From the NCBI GenBank assembly GCA_963809965.1, contig CAWELU010000006.1, positions 1-64,000 on the forward strand: a stretch of 64,000 bases of DNA, written 5' to 3'. The notes beneath the pieces were generated by a model. The model made no database searches. It was given only the letters and a program-made list of their open reading frames with translations, and was not told where the DNA came from. Made by a program: the position numbers and the translations under genes. Shown piece by piece: positions 1 through 8,189 of this stretch (position 1 is its first letter; the number at the start of each line of letters is the position of its first letter). The DNA is from CAIWHR01 sp963809965 (GTDB taxonomy: Bacteria; Pseudomonadota; Gammaproteobacteria; Burkholderiales; Casimicrobiaceae).

Positions 1-223
1 GACGAGGCGACCGGCGTCTGGCGATCCCACGACGCCGCCGGATATGCAGCCAACTTACTACCTCAGCCGCGCGACGTAGTCCCTGTGGTCAATGGCGGAT
101 GGGTGCCGTCTGTGGAGCGCTAGGACCGGCGAAAAGCTCGACAAGGATCGGTTCCGCCGGGATCTCCGTGGTGTGATCGAACACTACCGCGGGGTGGCTG
201 CCCGTATCGGCGCGCCGCTGTAG
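1..223 (+). pseudogene. 3' end of an unidentified gene, frameshifted
   Basis: The window opens inside a reading frame. Frame 1 is open from base 1 to a TAG at 121-123, and its last residues read PVVNGGWVPSVER. From about base 119 the second frame continues with similar composition (RTGEKLDKDRFRRDLRG, then GVAARIGAPL) to a TAG at 221-223. The join reads like one protein C-terminus of about 74 residues interrupted by a single shift near 118-121. I do not recognise the family. The call rests only on coherent amino-acid composition across the join. The alternative is a genuine stop at 123 followed by chance coding-like sequence. Confidence 0.35.
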
Positions 224-389
224 TCTCAAAGGGTCGGCGCGGTTGCAATGAATCGCGGGCCGACGCATTTCACCTGGACTCTGCGTCCTCGCTTTCGCGC
301 AGCCGGAGGTCGACGACGCTTGACCGACTTGCAACCGCGATCAGTCCTCTTGCGACGATTTTCCGGCGCGGCCGCCGGTCGCGTACCGG

Positions 390-620
390 CTAACGCCTAA
401 CTACTTTCCCTTGTGCTACCCGAAAGTCCTCGACCATCCTCTTTGCGTACTCGCGCAAACGTTCATGGTCGAGTTCGCCGCGGTGCATGTCTAAGCCGAT
501 ATCTGCCGGGTCCATTTCAAGAACCTCCTCTCCAGGTTCGGGTTCATATCCGGCATTATCAGCAGCAAACGCAACTGACTTGATACGACCAGAGGCATCG
601 TGTACCACAATCGCTTTCAT
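390..620 (-). CDS. Hypothetical 76-aa acidic protein
   Basis: This small soluble protein begins MKAIVVHDASGRIKSVAFA, has a very acidic centre (EPEPGEEVLEMDPADIGLD) and ends in a basic tail. It has no signal peptide or membrane segment, and I do not recognise the family. Two in-frame ATGs lie 6 nt apart (626 and 620). The G-run directly before 626 sits at normal Shine-Dalgarno distance from 620, so 620 is preferred. The stop of the upstream gene is only 13 nt away, so the two are probably co-transcribed on the minus strand. The opening MKAIVVHD and the repeated acidic residues suggest a compact alpha/beta fold, but no function can be assigned. Confidence 0.6.
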   Translation of the reverse strand: MKAIVVHDASGRIKSVAFAADNAGYEPEPGEEVLEMDPADIGLDMHRGELDHERLREYAKRMVEDFRVAQGKVVRR

Positions 621-633
621 TGTCATCCCCCCG

Positions 634-924
634 TTATGGTGATGCGATACTCATGTGCATTTCATACGTTACCTTGAACGCATTTGGATTATTCACCTTG
701 AATCGGACTTGGCGCTTGTTCTCGAATCCACTTATTTGATAGTAGCCGACGTCCGTTACCTGCAGTCCGTACCATTGGTTGGGTGGGTTGTCTCCACCGG
801 TAGGTACTGCGGAGAAGGTGAACACGGAGTTTTGCGGAGCATTGTTCCACACCCAAAAACCGGACTTCGTATTGGCGGATATTTCGGCATACGACTTGAA
901 GATTTGCACCGAGATGCTTCCCAT
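634..924 (-). CDS. Hypothetical 96-aa beta-rich protein
   Basis: The product starts MGSISVQIFKSYAEISANT and alternates short hydrophobic strands with Asn/Gly turns (SGFWVWNNAPQNSVFTFSA, then QWYGLQVTDVGYYQISGFE). It ends in KVTYEMHMSIASP. The pattern suggests a small beta-sandwich. There is no signal peptide, cysteine or membrane segment. The frame is open to an ATG at 1020, but the ATG at 924 has a good Shine-Dalgarno (AGGAGAG, 5-7 nt upstream) and the residues before it look non-coding, so 924 is the start. It probably shares an mRNA with the 76-aa gene that begins just downstream. Function unknown. Confidence 0.65.
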   Translation of the reverse strand: MGSISVQIFKSYAEISANTKSGFWVWNNAPQNSVFTFSAVPTGGDNPPNQWYGLQVTDVGYYQISGFENKRQVRFKVNNPNAFKVTYEMHMSIASP

Positions 925-1136
925 TGCGCTCTCCTGCGGATGACGGTTCAAGCGAAACGATGAGGTTGCTTTGTCCGATTCACCGAAGCGGTCGCGGACG
1001 TGCCCGGTGAATGTGGACATGCTGTAACACAGAGGAAAACTCGCGCCGCGAAGCGTGCATCGCTGAGAACAGGATTGGATCCATCCGCGTTCTTGCGCCA
1101 GCGGTGGAGGGGGTTGACTCGATGAACACTTACTGA

Positions 1137-1295
1137 CCTGGCGGCAGTGAGCCCGAACAGTTTAGCGAGCACGAGCGCGAGGGCGCCCGGCTCAGGGATG
1201 CCCGTAGGATCCTTGCCGGTGAACGTCGCGTTCAGCATGGCGAGGAACTCTGCCGCTGAATCGGGGAGGTTGCGCCTGTCGAGACAGAAATACAA
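1137..1295 (-). pseudogene. PEP-CTERM-like C-terminal remnant
   Basis: On the minus strand the frame contains NATFTGKDPTGIPEPG followed by a hydrophobic stretch ALALVLAKLFGLTAAR. This is the layout of a PEP-CTERM sorting signal: the Pro-Glu-Pro motif, a transmembrane helix, then a basic residue. The helix carries a lysine where none is expected, and only one Arg follows before the frame runs into unrelated sequence. No complete upstream gene is visible. It is best read as the decayed tail of an exported, exosortase-sorted protein. Chance is possible because the matching stretch is short. Confidence 0.35.
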
Positions 1296-2057
1296 TAGGC
1301 CGGAGCGTGGCTCTCGAGGCCGCGGCCCCTATCAGGCGGCGATACGGCGTTCGACTGAATCGGGCCGGCGTTACGCGTCGAGCTCGGTAGTCGCGGAAGA
1401 TGCCATGCGGCCACGCGCGCGTGCAACGCGGCGATTCGCCGGTACTTGGGCCCAGCTGCCGCATCGTGTTCGAAACGCGTGGCGCAGGGCATGCGCGCGG
1501 ATGTTCGCGAGCGTCAACGAGCTCGCGTCGCGCGCCCAGCGGAAGCCCGGCATGCGCCTGCCCCGCGTCGCGCGTGGGGGGCGGTCGACGGTGGTGGTTA
1601 CCATGTGAGGCGCTGCCCGAATTCGTTACTCCGGTGCGGGCCGGGGGGTCGAAGCTGCCCGGCCCGGCATCGGACAGATTCCATAGCGGCGGGCCGCGGG
1701 CGGGCGCAATCCGTGCCCACTGATGTTGGCACCCAATCTGAAAAGTTTGAGGCGCCTCGTTATCGCAACTTGAATGGCGGTTTCAGTCGATTTCTATGAC
1801 CGGTTCGGGGGGCTGTGGCCGACGGCTTCGGGTCGTTCACACTCATCCGCTCGCCGGTGCTGGCCGGCGGCTAAACGAACTACACCAGCCCTTTCACGCC
1901 TCGATGGCTGTTGTACGCAATTCAGCGGCCGCTCGGTCGAATCGCGTCAATGCCGGCGACCGGCCAACAGCAGACACCTACGGCGAGTGCCCGAATAGTG
2001 ATTTCAGTGCGCCCCGGCGGACCCTCGCGCGCGGGCTCGCAACCACCTGTGCGCGTG
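1296..2057. other. Stretch without a supported gene
   Basis: Several high-GC open frames cross each other on both strands here, but none has a convincing ribosome binding site, a recognisable domain or sensible composition. The right part (about 1780-1950) belongs to a dispersed repeat that reappears near 8010-8161 (listed separately). I see no tRNA or intact insertion sequence. Confidence 0.5.
1919..1950 (+). repeat. Direct repeat copy 1
   Basis: Thirty-two bases here match 8130-8161 in the same orientation with two mismatches. The core of 23 bases (1923-1945) is exact and contains GCGGCCGCTCGGTCG. Weaker similarity extends upstream for roughly 100 bases in both copies, with shared GATGGC and GACCG(G/C)T(T/C) elements. 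The two copies bracket the sigma factor/DGPF/LysR module. Confidence 0.7.
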
Positions 2058-2417
2058 CTACTTGAGATAAGACCTTAACGCCGCGACTACGTCTTCTAAA
2101 TCACGTTGCCGTTGCTTCGGGGGCCCACCCTCGTTTCCGAGATGTTCGCGAAGGTGCCCCTCCAATACTTCCGCCATCAGGCCATTTACAGCCCCACGGA
2201 TCGCCGCGATCTGCTGCAACACGGTAGAGCACTCCGGCCCACCTTCCAATGCAATTTCTAGTGCACCAACTTGTCCGTGAATGCGCCGGCGGTCGTCGAG
2301 TGTCGCGCGTTCAAGCCGTAGTCCCGCCGGCGTTTCGCGATTGATCGCGGCGTCTATCCCTTGGGTGCGCAGTCTTGCGGATCGAACATCTGGCGAACCT
2401 CGGTCTCGCCCTCCCAA
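2058..2417 (-). CDS. FrmR/CsoR-family (DUF156) metal- or formaldehyde-sensing repressor, 5' end unclear
   Basis: Repressors of this family are small all-helical proteins that release DNA on binding copper, nickel or formaldehyde through conserved Cys and His residues. The conserved region is clear: RRIHGQVGALEIALE, then GGPECSTVLQQIAAIRGAVN, then EVLEGHLREHLG, ending RDLEDVVAALRSYLK. The Cys of PECSTVLQQ and the His of EGHLREHLG fit FrmR-like members. The usual N-terminal helix is poorly matched, and no good start codon or ribosome binding site lies close to the domain. The only ATG in frame (2417) would give a 60-nt overlap with the preceding DGPF gene. The 5' end may have been lost when the two were joined. 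It probably sits at the end of the DGPF transcript. Confidence 0.65.
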   Translation of the reverse strand: MGGRDRGSPDVRSARLRTQGIDAAINRETPAGLRLERATLDDRRRIHGQVGALEIALEGGPECSTVLQQIAAIRGAVNGLMAEVLEGHLREHLGNEGGPPKQRQRDLEDVVAALRSYLK

Positions 2418-2728
2418 CCCGGCCAGTGTTTCTTGTGCAGTTCCATGAAGCGGACCGCCGATTCGATCGCCTCTTCCTTCGATTTCAACTCGAACTGCGC
2501 ATAGCCGCCGACAACCTCCTTGGTCTCGGTGAAAGGCCCGTCGGTCACGGTCACCTTCCCGCCGGAAAGCCGGACGCGGGCGCCCTGCGCCGTTGGCCCG
2601 AGCCCGCCGCTCCCGAGCATCGTGCCGGCTTTGACTTCCTCTTCGGCGAGCTTCGTAATGGCATCCATCAGCGGCTTCGGCGGCGGACCCTGGTTCTCGG
2701 CGTGCTTGACTATCATCATGAATCGCAT
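2354..2728 (-). CDS. YCII-related DGPF-domain protein
   Basis: This is a 124-aa ferredoxin-like-fold protein of the YCII/DGPF family, whose members are typically encoded next to ECF42-group sigma factors. It starts MRFMMIVKHAENQ, and the signature VTVTDGPFTETKEVVGGY covers about residues 59-76. Length and order are normal for the family. The start at 2728 is supported by CGGAGA about 8 nt upstream; upstream in-frame ATGs lack one. It is the second of two adjacent DGPF genes on the minus strand, and its stop lies inside the FrmR-like frame. The molecular activity of DGPF proteins is not established. A role in the stress response controlled by the linked sigma factor is inferred from context. 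Confidence 0.85.
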   Translation of the reverse strand: MRFMMIVKHAENQGPPPKPLMDAITKLAEEEVKAGTMLGSGGLGPTAQGARVRLSGGKVTVTDGPFTETKEVVGGYAQFELKSKEEAIESAVRFMELHKKHWPGWEGETEVRQMFDPQDCAPKG

Positions 2729-2885
2729 GTTCAGATCTCCGTTAGGTTTCGGGTTGGAGACGGGCATCCAGACGGTTTCGACCGGCCAGGACCCAGCTCT
2801 ACTTACTAGTCGATCGAGGGACGGCGGATTCGACAGGTTCGTTACCTTTTTTTCGCGAAGGTTGACGCAATACGTGATCGCGTCT

Positions 2886-3218
2886 TCAAACGGACAATTC
2901 CCTGACCGGCCGCACCTCGACGCTGCCCACTCGCGCCGGCGGGATCTTCGCGGCCAACTGGATGGCCTCATTCAGGTCCCTGGCATCGATCAGGTAGAAC
3001 CCGGCGAGTTGCTCCTTCGTCTCGGCAAAGGGCCCGTCGGTCACGGTCATTTTCCCGTTGCGGACACGCACGGTCGTCGCCGTATGAACGGATTGGAGGG
3101 CTTCCGCCGCGATGTGGTGGCCACTCTGCTTGAGCGCGTCCCCGCAGGCCTTGCACTCGTGTCGGGCAACGGTGTCCAGTTTCTTCTCGTCGAGGTACAC
3201 GAGGCACAAGTACTTCAT
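2886..3218 (-). CDS. YCII-related DGPF-domain protein
   Basis: This 110-aa protein starts MKYLCLVYLDEKKLD and has the signature KMTVTDGPFAETKEQLAGFY at residues 56-75. It is complete at both ends. AGGAG lies 6 nt before the ATG and is contained in the last codons of the upstream SRPBCC reading frame, whose stop is 3 nt before this start, so the two genes were translationally coupled. The protein carries three extra cysteines (C5, C22, C25) compared with the neighbouring DGPF protein. Together with 2354-2728 it forms a DGPF pair of the kind that accompanies ECF42 sigma factors. Confidence 0.85.
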   Translation of the reverse strand: MKYLCLVYLDEKKLDTVARHECKACGDALKQSGHHIAAEALQSVHTATTVRVRNGKMTVTDGPFAETKEQLAGFYLIDARDLNEAIQLAAKIPPARVGSVEVRPVRELSV

Positions 3219-3221
3219 GGC

Positions 3222-3741
3222 TCACTCCTGATCGTGGTGGAACGTTGTGGTTGCCGAATCGAGCGTCACGCCCAGCCCGTAGAGGATGCCGGTCCAGCGG
3301 CCCTCGACGTAGCCGGCGTGCGGCCCGCGGGATGTTTTCGTGGGTCAACTCGAGCATGCACCCCTTCGCAACGGGAGCAATCGCTACCGCCACTCGGGTG
3401 ATGACATTCGGGGTGTGGCGCCATGGAAAGGGTGAATACCAGGCGGCGGTCCGGGATGATCTCCACGTATTTCCCCATGTACCTGGCGGTCTCGCCGGCT
3501 TGCCGTTCGACGAAGCAGAACGAACCGCCCGACCCGTCCGTCGATTTCGACATGCGCCATCGGCTGCGACGCGGTCGCGAACAACCACCTGACCCGCGAC
3601 CTGCGGGTCGAGCCAGGCGTCGAACACGCGCGTCGGCGAGACGCCATAGCGATGTGTGACACGTATCGTGACGCGCTGTTTCGCCTCTGATCGTTCCGCT
3701 TTGTTCCGGCGCAGCGAGGTCGCATGATTCGACCCGGTCAC
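3222..3741 (-). pseudogene. AHSA1/SRPBCC-domain protein, several frameshifts
   Basis: Family-typical blocks appear in order but in different frames: VTIRVTHRYGVSPTRVFDAW, RWLFATAS, FCFVERQAGETARYMGKYVE, IIPDRRLVFTLSM, NVITRVAVAIAPVAKGCMLE, then GYVEGRWTGILYGLGVTL and a TGA at 3222-3224. Together they make one activator-of-Hsp90-ATPase-like SRPBCC domain of about 165 residues, a hydrophobic-ligand-binding helix-grip fold. At least four frame changes are needed, so the gene is unlikely to make product if the sequence is right. Its original start may be the ATG at 3741 or one at 3805. It sits directly upstream of the DGPF pair, a common arrangement of these genes. Confidence 0.75.
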
Positions 3742-3821
3742 GGATGGCGGCCTCGCGAGTCCGGCTGTCAGCGATTCCCGCTTCTACGTCGATTTCGGGC
3801 TTCATCGTGGTTCCCTTCGTC

Positions 3822-4100
3822 CTATAGTCGTTCGATCGGACCCGATTTCGACACCGGAACAGTCACTCTTATCGGCGCGGGTACCAAAATGCGTTGCTCG
3901 AAGACACTTGCCAGCGTACGCATCAGGACAAGGACGGCCCGCTGGGCGCCCCTTCCGATATCGGGCTTCCTGCGCTGATACAGGAAAAGCAGCAGCGCCA
4001 ACAACGTGCCGCCCGGCAACAGCATTTCCAACATGAGATAAGGACCCGCCTTCTGGCCCAATCTTCGCAATATGCCCAACCAGCTCATGACGATTTGCAT
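3822..4100 (-). CDS. Small membrane protein of the sigma/DGPF module
   Basis: This 92-aa protein begins MQIVMSWLGILRRLGQKAG and has one predicted membrane helix around residues 22-41 (YLMLEMLLPGGTLLALLLFL), followed by a basic stop-transfer YQRRK. The remainder is a short cytoplasmic-looking tail. AGGAG 6 nt upstream supports the start at 4100. It lies between the sigma factor gene and the SRPBCC gene on the same strand, so it belongs to the module. It could be a membrane partner of the sigma factor, but it has no recognisable anti-sigma motif and I do not know the family. Confidence 0.6.
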   Translation of the reverse strand: MQIVMSWLGILRRLGQKAGPYLMLEMLLPGGTLLALLLFLYQRRKPDIGRGAQRAVLVLMRTLASVFEQRILVPAPIRVTVPVSKSGPIERL

Positions 4101-4247
4101 TGGTCGCTCCTGCTTGCCGTTGAATGGGCCCGAAATTCAGTGGGCCTTCATCAACTAGTCGAACGGGCAAGCTGGAAATCGACACGCGACCAAATCAATG
4201 CGACAAGGGCCTCGCCCCCTCTTCGATCCGTCGCGCCCCAGCGTGGT

Positions 4248-5477
4248 TCAGTCGGGTAACTCGGCCAGCCGCCGCTCGAGAAACCGGCGCTCGGGCTCCT
4301 GACGGGCAAGCGCGATCGCGCGCTTGTACGCAGCGCGTGCCTGCGTGGTCTTGCCCAGTCGCCGGTACAGGTCGGCGCGCGCGGCATGGGCCAGGTGGTA
4401 GTCCTTCAAATCGCCGCGGGCAAGGATGGCCTCGATGAGGGCGAGACCCAGCGGCGGGACCATCGCGCATCGCGATCGCCACCGCGCGGTTGAGCTCGAC
4501 CACCGGCGTCGGCTCGACGCCGAGCAGAACGTCGTAGAGCCCGACGATCTCGTCCCAGTCCGTGGCGTCGGCGCTGACCGCATCGGCGTGGACCGCCGCG
4601 ATCGCCGCCTGGAGCGTGTAGGGACCGACGCGCCGCGACGCGAGCGATCTTGTCACCAGCGCCGATCCCTCCGCGATTTGGTCCCGGTTCCAGAGCGAGC
4701 GGTCCTGATCATTGAGCAGGACCAGCTCGCCCGCCGGCGAGGCGCGCGCGGCGCGCCGCGATTCCTGCAGCAGCATCAGTGCCAGCAATCCGATCGCCTC
4801 GGGCTCCGGCAGCAATTCGACGAGCAGTCGTCCGAGACGTATCGCCTCGCCGGACAGATCGACCCGCGTCAGCGACTGACCCGAAGACGCGGAGTAGCCT
4901 TCGTTGAATACGAGATAGACCACGCGCAGCACGCTGTCCAGCCGCTCTGCGAGTTCGCCGGGCTCCGGCACCTGATACGGGATGCGGGCGTCGCGGATCT
5001 TTGCCTTGGCGCGCACGATGCGCTGCGCCAGCGTGGGCGCGGCGCTGAGAAAGGCCTGCGCGATCTCTTCGGTCGTGAGGCCGCAGACTTCGCGCAACGT
5101 GAGCGCCACCTGCGCGTCCGGTGCAAGGCGTCGGATGGCAGCAGGTGAAGATGAGCCGCAGCCGATCGTCCTCGATGGCTTCGCTGTCCCATGGATGCGG
5201 TCTCATCGATGACGGCATCCACTTGCTCGGCAACATCCTCCATCGAGTCGAACCGCGAGCGTCGGCGTATGCCGTCGATGGCCTTGAAGCGACCGGCCGA
5301 TACGAGCCACGCGCGCGGATTCGCAGGGACGCCGTCGCGAGGCCATTGCTCGAGCGCCGCTCGGAAAGCGTCGTGCAGCGCCTCCTCGGCGAGGTCGAAG
5401 TCGCCGAGCAGACGGACCAGCGTGGCGAACACGCGGCGCGATTCGGCACGATAGATGGCGTCGGTCACCTCACGCAC
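4248..5477 (-). pseudogene. ECF42-type RNA polymerase sigma factor, multiple frameshifts
   Basis: Pieces of one sigma-70 factor of about 410 residues follow in order. The N-terminal region 2 is REVTDAIYRAESRRVFATLV, then GDFDLAEEALHDAF and PANPRAWLVSAGR. Next come DDRLRLIFTCCHP and the region 4 helix-turn-helix ALTLREVCGLTTEEIAQAFL. The long C-terminal TPR-like extension that marks the ECF42 group ends ADLYRRLGKTTQARAAYKRA and RFLERRLAELPD. These lie in at least four frames. The first frame starts with GTG (5477), and an ATG at 5530 in another frame may be the original start. ECF42 factors are linked to DGPF genes and need the C-terminal extension for activity. Here it would drive the downstream membrane, SRPBCC and DGPF genes. 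Confidence 0.8.
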
Positions 5478-5569
5478 GTGCTCGGCTGCTTGCGCTTGCT
5501 CGGTGTCAGGTTGTCGTCGTCAGCTTCCATGGTCGTTGGGAGGTCCGGGCGATGCAGCAACGACCCGGC

Positions 5570-6489
5570 TCAGACGCGCTTCAACATCGAATGCGAGTTG
5601 GCGATAAGTTCGGCCATAACCGCCATCATCTCGGCCACGAACTTGCGCGTGATCATCGACACCGGTCGCGTTTTCGAGAACACGACGCGCGGCCTCGTCT
5701 CCATCAACGGCCGAAATGGGCGGATGACAAGCTGCGGATAAATGCCGGACAGCACCGCAAACGCATCGACCACACCCAACCCCACGCCCGCCTGGACCAG
5801 CGCGTAGGCAGACAGCGTGTGGTTTACCGTGAACGTGACGTGGCTCTGGAGTCCGGCCGCACGGAACGCCTCGCGCAGCCCCCAGCCGGTCAGCGTATCC
5901 TCGGCGAATGAGATCAGTGTTTCGGCAGCGATGTCCTTCGGCGCCAGTCGCCTGCGCGCCGCCAACGGGTGATCGGCCCGCATCACGCAGCCGACTTCCG
6001 ATACGCACAATTCCTTGGCCTCGAGGTCAACGCCGGTCGCCGGCACATCGAGGATGCTACGTCGACTTGATTGTTCGTGACGTAATCAGTGACCTGCCGG
6101 GTCGACAGCGACTTGATGTCGAAGCGTACCCGCGGGTGCTGCCGGTGAAAGCGCTCGATCACATTGGCCACCAGCGTGGCTGAGAGCGTGGCCACCGTGG
6201 CGATTCGGATGCTGACCGAGAAGCCCTCGCGGATTTCGTCCGCCAGCTGCCTGACTGCTTCGACGTTGCCGAACAGCCTCTCCACCTCGGTCATCAGCGC
6301 TTCGGATTCGGGCGCGCTCACCAGGCGGCCCTTGATGCGCAGGAACAGCGGCAGCCCGATTTGCGCTTCCAGCATATGCAAGGTCTTGGTCGCTGCCGGC
6401 TGCGAGATGTGCAGGATGCGCGCCGCCGCCGACACCGAGCCGGTTTTCACGACCGCGCGAAACACGGCCAGATGCCTGACATTGAGCAT
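5570..6489 (-). pseudogene. LysR-family transcriptional regulator, one frameshift
   Basis: The N-terminal half (from 6489) begins MLNVRHLAVFRAVVKTGSVS and carries the winged helix-turn-helix, with ARILHISQPAATKTLHMLEA as recognition region. The effector domain starts with VSIRIATVATLSATLVANVI and reads to NNQVDVASSM. It then shifts frame near 6045-6060 and continues with ATGVDLEAKELCVSEVGCVM to the stop at 5570. Joined, the protein has about 305 residues, the normal LysR length. The missing residues at the joint are few, so one indel explains it. It lies upstream of the sigma factor on the same strand. Its target is unknown; LysR proteins often regulate a neighbouring gene in response to a small molecule. 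Confidence 0.8.
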
Positions 6490-6723
6490 GAACTCTCCGG
6501 CGGCGGAGGGTACAGCGAAGGGGTATATCTTTTGCTTTCGACGACCGTGCCGAAATTGTATTGGATTTCATGGGCTATCGCTTCTAGACTTGCGCGAAGA
6601 ACCAGCCGCGAACAGGGTGATGCCGGACGGAATTGCCAGATTCGTACCTGCCTCGACAGCGCGCAGACTCGCGCATCGCAGGCAGGCTCCAGGTTCCCGG
6701 TCACCCCGCGCGCACTACCTCCC

Positions 6724-7089
6724 CTAAGCGCCTGGAATGGGCAGCACGGGCATGATCTCGACAGAATCGCCCGGGAAAATGGAAAAATGCGGATGCTTAT
6801 CGAATAGCTTGGCGGCGGCCTCGTGCGAATCCGCGCGCACAACCGTGAAAGCGCCCATGTCGTTGCTCACATCGTCGATTCCACGTTGCGTGACCTTCTT
6901 GGTTTTCCCTAATGGTCCGCCCATGCTGACAATGGCGGCGTGATGTTTCTCGACCCACGCCTTCCAGGCCGCCATGCCTTCTCGTTCCTTCGCACGGCGA
7001 TCGCCTTCGGAAAGGGCGTCCCAGGCCACTCGTCGCGGACTGGTTTTGCTGCCAAGGAACACGGCGAGATAGGTATTGTTAGTGTTCAT
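6724..7089 (-). CDS. YCII/DGPF-like protein, divergent
   Basis: This 121-aa protein begins MNTNNTYLAVFLGSKTSPRR and has the family-like core HHAAIVSMGGPLGKTKKVTQ, then DMGAFTVVRADSHEAAAKLF. It ends FPGDSVEIMPVLPIPGA. The strand and helix order and the C-terminal EIMPV match YCII-like domains, but the canonical DGPF motif is replaced by GGPLGKTKKV. The start is firm because AAGGAGA lies 6 nt upstream. It forms the distal gene of a second, incomplete sigma/DGPF module (7749-7883, 7293-7670, 7223-7282). It looks intact. Confidence 0.7.
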   Translation of the reverse strand: MNTNNTYLAVFLGSKTSPRRVAWDALSEGDRRAKEREGMAAWKAWVEKHHAAIVSMGGPLGKTKKVTQRGIDDVSNDMGAFTVVRADSHEAAAKLFDKHPHFSIFPGDSVEIMPVLPIPGA

Positions 7090-7222
7090 AACGTCTCCTT
7101 CTTTTGCGGTTTGAGGGTTGGGGCAACAACTCGATATAACGATGCAAGTGATCGATGCTCGCGGCCGCGATCGTCTAGACCGACCCCGGCGGAGTTCTGC
7201 GCTCGAGAGCCGCCGATGACCG

Positions 7223-7282
7223 CTATGCCGTCGGCCCACCGAAATATTTATCTTCGATATAACCTAGGCAGATGTATTTCAT
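7223..7282 (-). pseudogene. Truncated DGPF gene, 19 codons
   Basis: A perfect ribosome binding site (TAGGAGG, 6 nt spacing) precedes an ATG that opens MKYICLGYIEDKYFGGPTA and then hits TAG. The first nine residues match the start of complete DGPF proteins such as the one at 2886-3218 (MKYLCLVYL). The sequence beyond the stop shows no more of the domain. It is the preserved 5' end of another DGPF gene whose body was deleted. Translation of a 19-residue peptide is likely if the region is transcribed. Confidence 0.65.
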
Positions 7283-7292
7283 GGCACACCTC

Positions 7293-7670
7293 CTATTTTT
7301 TTATCGCGAAATCCGCCGCCTCGAAAATCTGACGGATTTCGATCGTGTCACCGGGTTCGGCCGGGCAACGCTGCGCCCATTTAACGACTTCTTCTTTTGA
7401 CGGCGCCTCCACCATCCAGTAACCGCCGAGCACTTCTTTCGATTCGATGTAAGGTCCGTCGGTCACGGTGGGTTTGCCTTGGCCAAACGAGACGCGGGCG
7501 CCGGTGGTTTGCGGGTGAAGTCCGTTCAAAGACTCAATCCGGAGGGCTTTGCCCATCTCATCATTGAACCGCCCCATCTCTTCCATCTTCTGCCGATCGG
7601 GTACGAAGTTGGGGTCTACTTTTTTGCCACCTTGATAAACAGCGGGGATCATCAGCATCATGAATTTCAT
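7293..7670 (-). CDS. YCII-related DGPF-domain protein
   Basis: This is a complete 125-aa DGPF protein. It starts MKFMMLMIPAVYQGGKK and has KPTVTDGPYIESKEVLGGYW at residues 66-85, with Tyr in place of the usual Phe (DGPY). AAGGAG 8 nt upstream fixes the start at 7670. A more upstream in-frame ATG (7688) has none. The composition is less GC-rich than its neighbours, with AT-rich flanks at both ends. It is the first gene after the sigma factor fragment of the second module and precedes the truncated DGPF start by only 10 nt. Confidence 0.85.
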   Translation of the reverse strand: MKFMMLMIPAVYQGGKKVDPNFVPDRQKMEEMGRFNDEMGKALRIESLNGLHPQTTGARVSFGQGKPTVTDGPYIESKEVLGGYWMVEAPSKEEVVKWAQRCPAEPGDTIEIRQIFEAADFAIKK

Positions 7671-7748
7671 GGTAATTCTCCTTGGCAATAATTGTTGTCC
7701 TACACCCTTAGTCGTTTGGCGAAGCCCGATTTCGACAACGCTCGAAAA

Positions 7749-7883
7749 TTATTCTTGAAGCTCGGCCAGGCGCCGGGGCAAAAAATGTCGTTCCGGTTCT
7801 TGTTGACTCATACGCAATGCTTTTCGATAAGCCATTTCGGCCTCAGGCGCCCGGTTCAAGCGCCGGTATAGATCTGCGAAATA
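7749..7883 (-). pseudogene. C-terminal remnant of a second ECF42-type sigma factor
   Basis: The residues FADLYRRLNRAPEAEMAYRK and HFLPRRLAELQE match the last 45 residues of the TPR-like extension of the sigma factor at 4248-5477 (ADLYRRLGKTTQARAAYKRA, RFLERRLAELPD). Upstream of about 7883 the similarity stops abruptly and the rest of the gene is missing. With the DGPF genes downstream it shows that a second sigma/DGPF module once stood here and has lost nearly the whole sigma gene. Confidence 0.7.
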
Positions 7884-8129
7884 GCAACCCGGACTGCACA
7901 AAGGATAGCCAACGGCTGCGCGGACGAGGTAATCCAGTGAAAGCCACGCCGTCTTGAGCATAGGCGTGCTACGTTCATTAAGTGCTGCCCAGTCAGTTCG
8001 CTGAACGTCCGGTATTCATAACGCTCGATGACCGCTCAGGGTCGGGTACGGTCAACCGCGCCCCGGCGCTGAGCGACGGCATCTACGATCCGCACCGGCC
8101 GTTCACAGGTGCGATGGCAGCCGCGCGTT

Positions 8130-8161
8130 AATACAGCGGCCGCTCGGTCGAATCGCTTCAA
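8130..8161 (+). repeat. Direct repeat copy 2
   Basis: This copy has 30 of 32 bases identical to 1919-1950, same orientation. It lies 250 bases beyond the truncated sigma factor, so the two copies enclose the whole 2.06-7.88 kb module. The 7884-8129 stretch before it has no gene that I can support. Confidence 0.7.
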
Positions 8162-8189
8162 CTGCTGCAGTCGGTAGAGTCGACGACTG

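Noticed and set aside
1371..1604. 77-aa minus-strand frame MVTTTVDRPPRATRG
   Set aside because: No ribosome binding site or similarity; Arg/Ala-rich composition typical of random high-GC frames.
2520..3401. 293-aa open frame on the plus strand
   Set aside because: It crosses two DGPF genes and the SRPBCC gene antisense; no domain or ribosome binding site.
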